Shown: positions 41,721-51,454, counted from the stretch's first letter. The stretch is 64,000 bases of DNA from JASJAR01 sp039198225 (GCA_039198225.1 JBCCTQ010000001.1:1-64000); one strand, 5' to 3'. Made by a program: numbers and translations. The notes: generated from the sequence alone by a model not told the origin.

Positions 41721-42066
41721 CGCACCCTTACCTTAGCGGAGTTCGATACGGCGGGCCGCAAGCTCGGGGATGGCGAGCGGGCCTTTCGCGTGCTGAGGAG
41801 CTGGGCCTTCGAGATACCTGTCGGGCGCTCGAGACGGCACCCTTGCGTGACCTCTTTTTTCCCAACGGGGCTCTCATACGGCACGACACTTGCGAAGGAA
41901 GCCGTGTGGAGATGTCGGAGGCGGGACGATGAGGGCACTTGCCCCGCCGTCGCAGTAGCTGCAAACAGTCGTCCCCCTCTTCGTATTAAATCCCAATATG
42001 TTGGCAGTTTTTAGTGTCAGCCTTTCGGCCTGTGCAATCGTTCGCTCGGCAATCAAAAAGGTATCT

Positions 42067-42109
42067 ACCTAAGTATTTTGATCAAACGACTTGGCGGTAT
42101 TACTTAGGT
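42067..42109 (+). promoter_or_regulatory. Inverted repeat ahead of the ArsR gene
   Basis: ACCTAAGTA (42067-42075) and TACTTAGGT (42101-42109) are perfect 9-bp inverted arms with a 25-bp spacer, ending 2 bp before the ArsR-family start. This is a good candidate autoregulatory operator for the regulator it precedes. Confidence 0.6.
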
Positions 42110-42111
42110 AT

Positions 42112-42453
42112 ATGTCTAACTATGAAGCGGCCCTGAACCTTTGCTTCTCCGCACTAGGTGACCCGACCCGGCGCATGATCCTCCAGCGCCTCGCACGCGG
42201 TCAGGCTTCGGTTAGCGAGTTGGCCGAGCCACATGACATGGCGCTGCAGTCATTCATGGAGCATCTGAAAAAGCTCGAGACCGCCAATCTCGTGACATCG
42301 AAAAAACGGGGGCGGACGCGAATATGCGAGTTGGCACATGATGCGTTCACGCCCGCCAAGAACTGGCTGATTGCACAGAACGCGCTCTGGGAGGGACAGC
42401 TCGACCACTTTGACGACTATGTCGAAAACCTTATGCAGGAGCGAAACAAATGA
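42112..42453 (+). CDS. ArsR-family transcriptional regulator
   Basis: A 113-residue winged-helix repressor. The core LCFSALGDPTRRMILQRLAR and SVSELAEPHDMALQSFMEHL is followed by ETANLVTSKKRGRTRICELA. No cysteine-based metal site (ELCVCDL type) is present, so it is more like the SdpR/YgaV-type ArsR proteins paired with SRPBCC genes than a metal sensor. ATG at 42112 follows the inverted repeat directly. It overlaps the next gene by 4 bp (ATGA), so the two are co-translated. Confidence 0.88.
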   Translation: MSNYEAALNLCFSALGDPTRRMILQRLARGQASVSELAEPHDMALQSFMEHLKKLETANLVTSKKRGRTRICELAHDAFTPAKNWLIAQNALWEGQLDHFDDYVENLMQERNK

Positions 42454-42917
42454 AGCTCGATCCGTCGACGGACCTAACCTTTACCCGTACGATCAATGCA
42501 CCCTGCGCCCTTTTATGGGAATGCTGGACAAAACCGGAGCATATTCAAAAGTTCTTTGTACCCAAACCGAACGGTATCGATGCCTGTCAGATCGATCTTC
42601 GTGTCGGCGGCAGATTCAACACCACGATGAATGTCGAAGGCAAAACGGTAGAAAACGAAGGTGTCCACCTCGAAGTGACGGAAGGCGAACGCGTCGTTTT
42701 CACGGATACCTATAGTGAAGGATGGAAGCCCGCCGCAGATCCTTTCCTGACGGCAATTATCGAGTTTGCCGACGACGGAAATGGTGGGACGACCTACACT
42801 GCAACCGCGCGGCATCGCACCCCGGCAGCCTGTCAGAGCCACGAAGAGATGGGGTTTTACGATGGTTGGGGCACCGTGGCGGAGCAACTTGAGGCTTACG
42901 CCCTCTCTCTCGACTGA
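42450..42917 (+). CDS. SRPBCC (AHSA1-type) protein
   Basis: A 155-residue START-like domain protein of the AHSA1 type: PSTDLTFTRTINAPCALLWE, CWTKPEHIQKFFVPKP and a C-terminal helix EEMGFYDGWGTVAEQLEAYA. Such proteins bind hydrophobic ligands. The pairing with an upstream ArsR regulator is very common in bacteria, and this gene is presumably repressed through it. Its ligand and role are unknown. It overlaps the regulator by 4 bp. Confidence 0.88.
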   Translation: MKLDPSTDLTFTRTINAPCALLWECWTKPEHIQKFFVPKPNGIDACQIDLRVGGRFNTTMNVEGKTVENEGVHLEVTEGERVVFTDTYSEGWKPAADPFLTAIIEFADDGNGGTTYTATARHRTPAACQSHEEMGFYDGWGTVAEQLEAYALSLD

Positions 42918-43449
42918 TCGGGAGCGGTCATTGCGCGAAAGGCAGGCTGGCAAGCAGACCTCTGGTTCGGTCGAAGCACGATTCCTCACCCGCAGCGAGC
43001 GACTGCATACCCGGTCAGCACCGCAATGTTGGCTTAGCATCGTGGACGCGTACTTCTTCTTCCTTAATCCTATGCTCACTGAGTTGGCTTTAGATGCTGA
43101 AGTCGTTGAAAAAAAGTTGAGTCAGCGTGTTGGGGGGTGGCCGTAGGCTCCACGCGAGGTGCGCGCTGAACAGAGTGAATTTGACAGCTCGCGAAGGCTT
43201 TAAGCGGTTCCAGCGTCGAGCACTTGGCCATTGTCGCCGTTTGGACCACGAAAAAAGCAGGCCGTCGAGCTGCCCTATCATCGCTCATTTCCCGACCAGC
43301 ATAGCCAGCGCCTTGCCTCGCAATGGAAACACACTTCTTCGGCACGAGCAGCGGTTTGCCGCCGTTTACTTCAGATGGGCGGTGATTTGGGGCGCTTCCT
43401 TCGCCTCGGAGAATCGTCTATCGCTTTACCCAAACAGGGGGGCAGGCCC
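42918..43449. other. 532-bp gap with no convincing gene
   Basis: No supported gene. On the minus strand, 43090-43281 reads as a short open frame containing AVKFTLFSAHLAWSLRPPPN. The basic, Arg/Pro-rich sequence could be the tail of a transposase, but no terminal repeats or family motifs were found. The last 200 bp extend in frame into the adaptor gene upstream of its signal peptide, without a better start. The region adjoins the pan/antiporter scar and may be debris of the same rearrangement. Confidence 0.45.
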
Positions 43450-44496
43450 GTGCGCAGTCTGGCATTAATATTTGCTATGTTTTTGAGCGGTTTGGGGGCG
43501 GTGCCGGCCGCTTCCCAGGATGTTCCGCGACCCGTTAAGTTGATGGTCGTCGAGCGCGGCGACAACGTGCTTCGACGGCAGTTTTTCGGGAAGGTCGTCG
43601 CACGACAAACCGTTGACCTAGCGCTCCAGGTTTCCGGGCAATTGCTGGAATTCCCAGTTATCGAAGGGGCTTTGGTAAGCGAAGGCTCCTTGATTGCTCA
43701 ACTCGACCTTGAACCGTTCCAACGCGCCCTCGATACGGCCATCGTGCAGCGGGATCAGGCTGAACGGGTGCTGAACCGGCTCCAGCAATTATCCTCATCA
43801 ACGGCGAGCCAAGCCTCCATCGACGACGCCCAATCGGCCTTTGACCTTGCCGCGATTGCCGTCCGGGATGCGGAATTTGCGCTCAACAACGCCACCTTAG
43901 AAGCGCCCTTCGACGGGCTCGTTGCGGCACGGAATGTCGCGAACTTCACGACCGTTCAAGCTGGGGCGCCGATCGTTCGGCTCCATGATGTGGGTGAATG
44001 GCGGGTGGAGATCGACGTGCCGGAGGTGTTGTTCCGGACGGTTGGGGAATCGCCAGATTTCACCATTTACGCCACTTTCACGGGCTCCGACCGGCAGATC
44101 CCCCTCGACTTGCGAGAATTCAACGCCGAGGCCAGCGCCATCGGCCAGACCTTCAACATCACGTTAGCCATGCTCGAAGAGCCGGGGCCTGGGGTCTTAC
44201 CCGGCACATCCGTCACCGTGGTCGCCGACCGGCAGGTAAATGAAACGGCCGTTGAGATCCCTGCCAGTGCCATCCAGATCGCCGATGACGGAAGCCAGGC
44301 GGTGCTTGTCTTTGAGCCCGATGGCAGCGGCGATATGGGCACGATCCGCCGCCAGCCAGTGACGTTCGAGGCCAGCGCCGACGGGGAGTTCCTCCTCGGC
44401 GACGAATTGGAAGACGGCACCGAGATTGTCGTGGCCGGCGTTAACCGGCTCGAAGACGGCCAGCAGGTTCGTCGCTTCACCGGGTTCTCGAACTGA
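43450..44496 (+). CDS. RND efflux periplasmic adaptor
   Basis: Membrane-fusion (HlyD/AcrA-type) subunit of an RND efflux pump, 348 residues. The signal peptide VRSLALIFAMFLSGLGAVPA (starting at GTG 43450) is followed by the lipoyl-like pieces VSGQLLEFPVIEGALVSEGS and LEAPFDGLVAARNVANFTTV around a short helical hairpin (RDQAERVLNRLQQLSSSTAS), then beta-barrel and membrane-proximal parts (LPGTSVTVVADRQ). The GTG is chosen because a signal peptide begins there; the frame extends upstream without typical sequence. Its stop overlaps the pump start (TGATG). Confidence 0.85.
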   Translation: MRSLALIFAMFLSGLGAVPAASQDVPRPVKLMVVERGDNVLRRQFFGKVVARQTVDLALQVSGQLLEFPVIEGALVSEGSLIAQLDLEPFQRALDTAIVQRDQAERVLNRLQQLSSSTASQASIDDAQSAFDLAAIAVRDAEFALNNATLEAPFDGLVAARNVANFTTVQAGAPIVRLHDVGEWRVEIDVPEVLFRTVGESPDFTIYATFTGSDRQIPLDLREFNAEASAIGQTFNITLAMLEEPGPGVLPGTSVTVVADRQVNETAVEIPASAIQIADDGSQAVLVFEPDGSGDMGTIRRQPVTFEASADGEFLLGDELEDGTEIVVAGVNRLEDGQQVRRFTGFSN

Positions 44497-47400
44497 TGTC
44501 GATTGCGCGCGCTTCAATCGACCGCCCGCTCCTCACCTGGCTCATTGTCTTAGGCTGCATTTTCGGCGGGATTTGGGGATTTCTGACCCTAGGACGTCTC
44601 GAAGACCCGGCCTTCACGATCAAACAGGCGGTTGTCATCACCCAATACCCGGGTGCCTCTGCCGAGCAGGTGGCCATCGAAGTCTCCGAGCCATTAGAAT
44701 CCGCGATCCAAAACCTGGGAGAAGTCGACACGATTTCGTCGATCAACCAGCCCGGCCGTTCGATCATCGATGTGCAAGTTGTCGACACGATCGGCGGGGA
44801 CGAGTTGCCCCAGATTTGGGACAAACTCCGCGCCCGGGTGTCTAACACCGCTCAGCAATTGCCGGAAGGTGTGCGAACCCCGATTGTCGATGACCAGTTC
44901 GGTGACGTCTTCGGGCTATACTATGCCGTCACCTTTGAGGGTCTGAGCGACGCCGAAGTCCACCAATTGTCGACATTCATGCGCCGCGAGCTTCTCGCGG
45001 TGGACGGGGTGGCCGACGTGGCGCTGACGGGGTTGCCTGAAGAGGTGATTTACATCGATTCCGAGCCGTCGCTCACAAGTTCCCAGGCGGTCTCGCCCTT
45101 GGCGTTTATCGACGCGATCGCCAATGCCAACAGCGTGACCGATGCCGGAAGTGTTGGGCATAACGGGGCCGATACAAAGATCGCCTATCCCGAAGGATCA
45201 AATTCGGTCAGCGAGATTGCCGCGCTCAATGTCGGGGTGGCCGGCGAGATCATAAACCTGATCGACCTCGGCGAGGTTAGCCGACAACGGGTTGCGGATC
45301 CGGCTGTCTTGATCCGTTTCGATGGGGCCGAAGCCTTCGTCATGGGAGTGGCAGGGCTCGCGACCGAGAACATTGTCGACGTGGGCGAGCGGGTGACCCA
45401 GCGCTTTTCGGAAATTGAGCGGGACATTCCGTGGGGTGTCGAACTCCACCCGATCTATGAACAGCACGTCGTTGTTGACCAGGCGTCGAACGACTTCCTT
45501 GTCAATCTCTCCATGTCGGTTGGGATCGTGGTGATCGTGTTGGCGGTCTTTATGGGCTGGCGGGCGGCGATCGTCGTGGGCGGGACCCTCCTCCTGACGG
45601 TGGTGGGCACCCTCTTTTTCATGGGGTTATTCTCAATCGAAATGGAGCGCATATCGCTCGGAGCGCTCATCATCGCCATGGGCATGCTCGTCGATAACGC
45701 CATCGTGGTGGCCGAAGGCATGCAGATCGCCATGCGGGGCGGCAAGACGTCCCGCGAGGCGGCGCGAGATGTGGCCGGACGCACCCAAATCCCGCTGCTC
45801 GGCGCAACGGTGATCGGGATCATGGCCTTTGCGGGTATCGGGCTGTCACCGGATTCGACCGGCGAATTTATGTTCTCGCTCTTTGCGGTGATTGGGATTT
45901 CGCTCCTTCTGAGCTGGGTTCTCGCGATTACCGTAACCCCGCTTTTGGCGCATTATCTCTTCAAGGTCGGCAAAGGCGATGGCAGCGATGACCCTTATGG
46001 CGGGGCGGTCTTCCGGATGTATGGCGCGGTGCTGCGGGGTGCCCTTCGGATCCGTTGGCTGGTGCTCGTGGCGCTCATTGGGGTGACGGTGGTCTGCTAT
46101 GCAGGCTTCGGTCAAATCAAACAGCAGTTCTTCCCCAATTCAAACACGCCGCTCTTTTTCGCCCATTACAAACTCCCCCAGGGGACGTCGATCAGAGAGA
46201 CCTCAGCCGACATGGAAATTGTCGAAGGATGGCTGGCGGCGCGTGACGACGTGGTTTCGGTCACGACCTTTGTGGGCGAAGGGGCCGACCGGTTCATGTT
46301 GACCTACCAAGGCCAGCGCCCCAACCCGAGCTACGGCCATTTGATCATCCGGACCGAGACAATCGATCAAATCCCAGCACTCCGTGCAGATCTTGATGCG
46401 TTCGGGGCCGAAAACCTCCCTTCGGGAGAATTTCGCACCGAACGCTTGGTCTTCGGCCCGGGCGGAGGGGCACCGATCGAAGCTCGTTTCGCGGGCTCCG
46501 ATGCGCGCGTTCTTCGCGAGCTTGCCACCGAGGCGGCCGCCGCCATGGCTGCCGCGTCCGAGAATGTCCTCCACATCCGAACCAATTGGCGTGACCAGGA
46601 ATTGGTCCTCGAACCGATCTATGCCGAGGAGCGCGCCCAGGCCGCCGGGATCAGCCGCGACGACGTGGCAACGAGCCTTCTCTTCGCCACCGACGGCATT
46701 CGGGGCGGTACCTACCGCGAAGGCGAGCGCCAGATCCCGATCGTTGTCCGCGTGAACGAAGACTCGAACCTCGCGCTCACAGACCAAGTGATCTATTCCG
46801 ACACGGCCAGTGGCTTTGTCCCCCTCGAACAAGTCATCGACGGGCTCGCCGTCAAGACGGAAAACACGCTCTTTCTCCGTCGGGACAGGCTTCCGACGAT
46901 CACGGTCCAGGCCGATATCCCGCCGGAATTCACGGCCGCGACCGTCCACGCGGAAGTCCGCGCCGCGGTCGAGGCAATCGAATTGCCGTTGGGCTATTCG
47001 ATGGAATGGGGCGGTGAGTTTGAAAACTCAGCCAATGCCAATGAAAGCCTTGGGCGGCAATTGCCGGTGAGCCTTCTCATTATGGTGCTGATCTCGGTGG
47101 TGCTCTTTAACGCGATCCGCCAGCCCATCATCATTTGGCTTTTGGTGCCGATGTCGGTGAACGGCGTGGTGATCGGCCTATTGGGCACGGGCCTGCCGTT
47201 TACCTTCACCGCGTTGCTGGGGCTTCTGTCTCTCTCGGGGATGCTGATCAAGAATGGTATCGTTCTGGTCGAAGAGATCGATCTTGTGCGCAAAGAGGGG
47301 CTCGAGCTCAACGATGCCATCGTCAAAGCCTGCGTATCGCGCCTCCGGCCGGTGGTTTTGGCTGCTGTGACGACAATTCTCGGGATGGCACCGCTATTGT

Positions 47401-47546
47401 CAGACGCCTTCTTTGTCTCGATGGCGGTCACGATTATGGGCGGACTTGCTTTCGCCTCGATCCTCACCCTGATTGCGGCGCCGGTGCTCTACCGGATCTT
47501 TTTCCGGCCCTCCGCGGCGCCGGTGGCTGAGGCTGTGCCGGCCTAG
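44496..47546 (+). CDS. RND multidrug efflux pump (HAE1-like permease)
   Basis: Inner-membrane proton-driven pump, 1016 residues, complete. The N-terminal transmembrane start is SIARASIDRPLLTWLIVLGC, with the large periplasmic loop containing TQYPGASAEQVAIEVSEPLE. The membrane domain has RISLGALIIAMGMLVDNAIV (proton-relay aspartate in MLVDNAIV) and MLIKNGIVLVEEIDL. It belongs with the adaptor one base upstream; no outer-membrane TolC-like gene lies next to it. The substrate is unknown. Its stop overlaps the convergent thiolase stop by 4 bp. Confidence 0.92.
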   Translation: MSIARASIDRPLLTWLIVLGCIFGGIWGFLTLGRLEDPAFTIKQAVVITQYPGASAEQVAIEVSEPLESAIQNLGEVDTISSINQPGRSIIDVQVVDTIGGDELPQIWDKLRARVSNTAQQLPEGVRTPIVDDQFGDVFGLYYAVTFEGLSDAEVHQLSTFMRRELLAVDGVADVALTGLPEEVIYIDSEPSLTSSQAVSPLAFIDAIANANSVTDAGSVGHNGADTKIAYPEGSNSVSEIAALNVGVAGEIINLIDLGEVSRQRVADPAVLIRFDGAEAFVMGVAGLATENIVDVGERVTQRFSEIERDIPWGVELHPIYEQHVVVDQASNDFLVNLSMSVGIVVIVLAVFMGWRAAIVVGGTLLLTVVGTLFFMGLFSIEMERISLGALIIAMGMLVDNAIVVAEGMQIAMRGGKTSREAARDVAGRTQIPLLGATVIGIMAFAGIGLSPDSTGEFMFSLFAVIGISLLLSWVLAITVTPLLAHYLFKVGKGDGSDDPYGGAVFRMYGAVLRGALRIRWLVLVALIGVTVVCYAGFGQIKQQFFPNSNTPLFFAHYKLPQGTSIRETSADMEIVEGWLAARDDVVSVTTFVGEGADRFMLTYQGQRPNPSYGHLIIRTETIDQIPALRADLDAFGAENLPSGEFRTERLVFGPGGGAPIEARFAGSDARVLRELATEAAAAMAAASENVLHIRTNWRDQELVLEPIYAEERAQAAGISRDDVATSLLFATDGIRGGTYREGERQIPIVVRVNEDSNLALTDQVIYSDTASGFVPLEQVIDGLAVKTENTLFLRRDRLPTITVQADIPPEFTAATVHAEVRAAVEAIELPLGYSMEWGGEFENSANANESLGRQLPVSLLIMVLISVVLFNAIRQPIIIWLLVPMSVNGVVIGLLGTGLPFTFTALLGLLSLSGMLIKNGIVLVEEIDLVRKEGLELNDAIVKACVSRLRPVVLAAVTTILGMAPLLSDAFFVSMAVTIMGGLAFASILTLIAAPVLYRIFFRPSAAPVAEAVPA

Positions 47547-48730
47547 GCTGCGCGCTCAATTACCATCGCGGTGCCCTCGCCTCCACCGATGCAAAGGGCG
47601 GCGAGGCCGAGGGTTTTATCGTGGGTTTCGAGCGCGTGGAGGAGTGTCACAAGGATCCGAGCGCCGCTTGCACCGATCGGGTGCCCAAGGGCGCAGGCGC
47701 CGCCATGGACATTGACCCGGTCGCGGTCGAGACCGATTTCCACCATTGCCGCCATCGGGACGACCGCGAACGCTTCGTTGATCTCCCAAAGATCAATGTC
47801 GCTCGGTCGAAGCCCCGCACCATCAAGCGCGCTGCGGATTGCGGGGATCGGGGCGGTGGTAAACCAATTGGGTGCCTGGGCATGGCTGCCTTGGCCGAGG
47901 ATCCGAGCGCGGATCGGCGCGCCTGCGACCTTCGCCTCGCTTTCGCGCATCAGGATGAGTGCAGCCGCCCCGTCAGAGATCGACGAGGAATTGGCCGCCG
48001 TGACTGTCCCGCCCTCCCGAAAAGCCGGGCGGAGATGGGGGATTTTTTCGGGTCGGGCCCGGTCGGGCTGTTCGTCTTTGACGATGTCGCGGCTGTCTGT
48101 CCGTGATTTCACTGTCACGGCCACGATCTCAGCCGAAAACGCGCCGCTGGCCTGGGCCGCCCTCGCCCGGTCGAGGCTTTCGAGCGCGTAGGCATCCTGG
48201 GCTTCGCGGGTGAATTGGTATTTCTCGGCGCAGTCTTCGGCAAATGTCCCCATGGCGCGGCCGCTGTCATAGGCGTCTTCAAGGCCGTCCTTCATCATAT
48301 GGTCGATGACTTCGGTATGGCCGAGCCGCTGGCCAGCCCGGTGATTGGGCAGAAGAAAGGGGGCGTTGGTCATGCTTTCCATCCCGCCGGCGACGACAGC
48401 ACGGGCGGCACCTGCGCGAAGCTGGTCATGGGCGACCATGGTCGCCTTCATACCTGAGCCGCACATTTTGTTCAGCGTTGTCGCCCGCGTTGCCTCGTTG
48501 AGCCCCGCCTCAAACAGCGCCTGACGCGCCGGGGCCTGGCCTTGGCCCGCCGAAAGGACGTTGCCCATAACGAGCTCATCGATCTCTGCCGTGCCGAGAC
48601 CTGCGCCAGCCATCGCTCCGGCAATGGCGCGTCCACCGAGCGTGGGCGCCGGGACACCTGCAAAATCGCCGAGCATGCCCCCCATCGCCGTGCGCGCTGC
48701 ACCAACGATGACAATCGGATCTTCGGCCAT
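47543..48730 (-). CDS. Acetyl-CoA acetyltransferase (thiolase)
   Basis: Condenses or cleaves acyl-CoA at the beta-keto position, 395 residues. The nucleophile is in LNKMCGSGMKATM (Cys89 region). The C-terminal active site has WEINEAFAVVPMAAM, GGACALGHPIGASGARI and AALCIGGGEGTAMV, all catalytic residues present. It may act on acetoacetyl-CoA or another 3-keto intermediate. It lies 9 bp after the enoyl-CoA hydratase gene and ends the valine-type operon. Confidence 0.93.
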   Translation of the reverse strand: MAEDPIVIVGAARTAMGGMLGDFAGVPAPTLGGRAIAGAMAGAGLGTAEIDELVMGNVLSAGQGQAPARQALFEAGLNEATRATTLNKMCGSGMKATMVAHDQLRAGAARAVVAGGMESMTNAPFLLPNHRAGQRLGHTEVIDHMMKDGLEDAYDSGRAMGTFAEDCAEKYQFTREAQDAYALESLDRARAAQASGAFSAEIVAVTVKSRTDSRDIVKDEQPDRARPEKIPHLRPAFREGGTVTAANSSSISDGAAALILMRESEAKVAGAPIRARILGQGSHAQAPNWFTTAPIPAIRSALDGAGLRPSDIDLWEINEAFAVVPMAAMVEIGLDRDRVNVHGGACALGHPIGASGARILVTLLHALETHDKTLGLAALCIGGGEGTAMVIERAA

Positions 48731-48739
48731 GGCTGCCTC

Positions 48740-49510
48740 CTATCGGTGCTTGAACACAGGCGGGCGCTTTTCGGCAAAAGCGCGCATCCCTTCGGTTTTG
48801 TCGTCGAGGGCAAAGAGGCCCTGAAAAACCGCTTTCTCGTAGTCGAGACCTTCTCCGAGCGAGAGTTCCTCGGCCCGGTTGACGCAGTCCTTGGCCGCTT
48901 CGACCACTGGGGCCGAATAGCCTGCGATGGTCTCTGCGGCAGCGAGGGCAGTCTCCAGCAAGCTCTCAAGCGGGAGCACCCGTGCGACAAGCCCCGCGGC
49001 TTCTGCATCGACCGCGCTGATGTTGCGGCCCGTGAGAATGAGATCCATGGCGCGGGCTTTGCCAACAGCGCGGAGGAGCCGCTGGGTCCCGCCCATGCCG
49101 GGGACCACGCCGAGCTTTATCTCCGGCTGGCCGAATTGAGCGGTTTCCGAGGCAAAGATCATGTCGGCCGCCATGGCGAGTTCGCAGCCTCCGCCCAGCG
49201 CAAAGCCGGAAACGGCGGCGATGATCGGCGTCCGGCAGTCGCGGATCTTGTCGAAGCTCGTAAAGAGCTTGCCGCCGGCCACGTCCGCATAGCCGAGATC
49301 CTTCATCTCTTTGATGTCGGCTCCGGCGGCGAAGGCTTTCTCAGAGCCTTGGAGCACGATGGCACCGATACCAGGGTCGCGTTCGAGCCGCGCGAGATGC
49401 TCGGTGAGCGTGTCGAGGAGCTCGGTGTTAATCGCATTGAGCGCTTTCGGCCGGTTGAGCGTGAGGAGGGCGACGCGACCTCTTTGTTCGTAAAGGACGG
49501 TGTCGGACAT
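48740..49510 (-). CDS. Enoyl-CoA hydratase
   Basis: Crotonase-family hydratase, 256 residues. Oxyanion motifs FAAGADIKEMKDLGYAD and FALGGGCELAMAADMIFASE, and the catalytic glutamates in QFGQPEIKLGVVPGMGGTQR, are intact. In the valine pathway it would hydrate methacrylyl-CoA to 3-hydroxyisobutyryl-CoA, but broad short-chain activity is possible. It lies 4 bp after the mmsB-like gene in the same operon. Confidence 0.92.
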   Translation of the reverse strand: MSDTVLYEQRGRVALLTLNRPKALNAINTELLDTLTEHLARLERDPGIGAIVLQGSEKAFAAGADIKEMKDLGYADVAGGKLFTSFDKIRDCRTPIIAAVSGFALGGGCELAMAADMIFASETAQFGQPEIKLGVVPGMGGTQRLLRAVGKARAMDLILTGRNISAVDAEAAGLVARVLPLESLLETALAAAETIAGYSAPVVEAAKDCVNRAEELSLGEGLDYEKAVFQGLFALDDKTEGMRAFAEKRPPVFKHR

Positions 49511-49514
49511 GGGC

Positions 49515-50402
49515 TCAGCCTCCCCGGGGCGTTTGGCGTAGATGGTTGATCACGGACGAGAAATCCTCTCCGCCGCGGCCCGCCTCCTGCATGGCACGGT
49601 AAATGTCGGTCGCGTGCTTGCCGAGAGGAGTGGCGGCGCCGATGGTATCGGCCGCCTCCATTGCAAGGCCCGCATCCTTGGCCATCAGATCGACCGCAAA
49701 GCCAGGTTCGTACCCGTTATCGGCCGGCGATGTCGGACCTACCCCCGGGACCGGGCAATAGGTGGTCACCGACCAGCAGGCACCGGACGACGTCGACACC
49801 ACATCGTAAAGGCGTTGGGCATCCAAACCGAGCTTTTCGGCCAGTCCAAAGGCTTCGGCCGTTCCGACCATCGAAACCGCGAGGAGCATATTGTTGCAGA
49901 TTTTAGCGGCCTGGCCTGCGCCGGCCCCGCCGCAGTGGACGTGTCGCGCCCCCATGACCTCAAATAGGGGGGCGGCTCGGGCAACGGCCTCGTCATTCCC
50001 GCCGACCATGAAGGTGAGGCTTCCGGCCTCGGCCCCGCCCACACCGCCGGAGACGGGCGCATCGAGGGCGGAGTGGCCAAGTGCTTCGGCCTTGGCGTGA
50101 ATTCCACGGGCGCTGTCGACATCGATCGTGGAGCAATCGATCAAAAGCCCATCGGGTACCATCGCGCCTAGCATATCCTCGGCGACCTTTGCTGCGATCT
50201 CACCTTTTGGCAGCATGGTAATCGCAACCTCGGCTCCGGCTGCGACCTCGGAGGCGCTTTCGCCCACGGAAAGACCCGCCCCATCCGCCGCGCCGCGTGC
50301 GTCCGGCGAGACGTCGAAAGCGCCGATCGCGTGACCTGCCTCGGCGAGGTTGATCGCCATCGGGAGCCCCATATTGCCGAGACCAATAAAGGCGATCTTC
50401 AT
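49515..50402 (-). CDS. mmsB: 3-hydroxyisobutyrate dehydrogenase
   Basis: NAD-dependent oxidation of 3-hydroxyisobutyrate to methylmalonate semialdehyde in valine degradation. The 295-residue product has the N-terminal cofactor motif MKIAFIGLGNMGLPMAINLA, the substrate-site block LDAPVSGGVGGAEAGSLTFM, and the catalytic lysine in AAKICNNMLLAVSMVGTAEA. ATG at 50402 overlaps the upstream hydrolase gene by 4 bp. No mmsA (the next pathway enzyme) is in the window. Confidence 0.92.
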   Translation of the reverse strand: MKIAFIGLGNMGLPMAINLAEAGHAIGAFDVSPDARGAADGAGLSVGESASEVAAGAEVAITMLPKGEIAAKVAEDMLGAMVPDGLLIDCSTIDVDSARGIHAKAEALGHSALDAPVSGGVGGAEAGSLTFMVGGNDEAVARAAPLFEVMGARHVHCGGAGAGQAAKICNNMLLAVSMVGTAEAFGLAEKLGLDAQRLYDVVSTSSGACWSVTTYCPVPGVGPTSPADNGYEPGFAVDLMAKDAGLAMEAADTIGAATPLGKHATDIYRAMQEAGRGGEDFSSVINHLRQTPRGG

Positions 50403-51454
50403 TTGGCCCGTTCCTTGTCTGGGAACAGCAATTCGTCTTCGCCCAGGGGCGCCAGCCAGGCCCGTACTTCGTCCCGATTGACATCTTCGAGACGACCGGG
50501 TGCCCAGCGCGGGTTCCGGTCCTTGTCGATCACCATGGCGCGGATCCCCTCAAATACGTCCCCTCCGGCCATGGCACGGTGGCTGAACCGGTATTCGAGG
50601 GCAAGCGCCTCGGCGAGGGATGTAAAACCGGCGGCCATGCGCTGGGCCTCAAATGTCGCGGCGAGGGCGAAGGGTGCGCCGGCAGCAAAGCCCTTTCGGG
50701 CCGGATCCGCCCAATGGCCCTTTGCGTCCTCCAGCCGGGCAGCAATCGCCCCGAGATTGTCTTCTGAAAAGACCTCGTCGATCTCGGCTTGATACCGAGC
50801 GCTCGCTGCTTCGGGCACCGGCGCTTTGACTGCCGCGACCGCCTCATCCGTTGGAGCGCCCGCCACCAAAGCCTCGACTAACCCCTTGAGCGCGGACCGG
50901 GGCACAAATGTATCGGCAAAACCGAGATGGATCGCATCGGCTCCGTCGAGCCTTGCCCCCGTCAGCCCTGCCCAGAGGCCCAATCGGCCCGGAGCTTGGT
51001 GCAAGAGCATCGTCCCTCCAACATCGGGGATCAAACCGATGGCACATTCCGGCATGGCAAGGCGGGTCGTCTCGGTGACGATACGGTGGGAGGCATGGGC
51101 CGACACGCCAACGCCACCGCCCATGACGATCCCGTCCATGAGTGCCACGAAGGGTTTTGGGAACGTCGCGACACGCCAATTCAGCCGATATTCGTCGGCC
51201 CAAAAGGCGCGACCCCCGGCGATATCTGTCTCGCGCATGGCGTAGAGCCCTACGATGTCGCCCCCTGAGCAGAAGGCTCTGTCGCCTGCGCCTTCGATGA
51301 GAACTGTCTTGACCGCCTTGTCCTCCGCCCAGGCGGTGAGCACCCGGTCCATGTCGAGGATCATCTGGTGGGTGAGCGAGTTGAGTGCGGCAGGCCGGTT
51401 GAGCACGAGCCGTCCGACGGGCCCGTCTACCCATGCCAAAAGGTCTTCGCTCAA
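50399..51454 (-). CDS. 3-hydroxyisobutyryl-CoA hydrolase
   Basis: Crotonase-fold hydrolase releasing 3-hydroxyisobutyrate in valine degradation, 351 residues, the longer size typical for this enzyme. Motifs: AFCSGGDIVGLYAMRETD (oxyanion loop), VALMDGIVMGGGVGVSAHAS and MPECAIGLIPDVGGTMLLH. The extra C-terminal part (EYRFSHRAMAGGDVFEGIRA, DRNPRWAPGRLED) is diagnostic for the hydrolase rather than a hydratase. It overlaps the dehydrogenase genes on both sides by 4 bp. Confidence 0.92.
   Translation of the reverse strand: MSEDLLAWVDGPVGRLVLNRPAALNSLTHQMILDMDRVLTAWAEDKAVKTVLIEGAGDRAFCSGGDIVGLYAMRETDIAGGRAFWADEYRLNWRVATFPKPFVALMDGIVMGGGVGVSAHASHRIVTETTRLAMPECAIGLIPDVGGTMLLHQAPGRLGLWAGLTGARLDGADAIHLGFADTFVPRSALKGLVEALVAGAPTDEAVAAVKAPVPEAASARYQAEIDEVFSEDNLGAIAARLEDAKGHWADPARKGFAAGAPFALAATFEAQRMAAGFTSLAEALALEYRFSHRAMAGGDVFEGIRAMVIDKDRNPRWAPGRLEDVNRDEVRAWLAPLGEDELLFPDKERAK

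Noticed and set aside
41697..42014. Plus-strand frame in the scar region
   Set aside because: No recognisable motifs; it runs antisense to the antiporter remnant and has no ribosome site.
43090..43281. Minus-strand open frame that could be a transposase tail
   Set aside because: No catalytic motif, no terminal inverted repeats and no target duplication were found.
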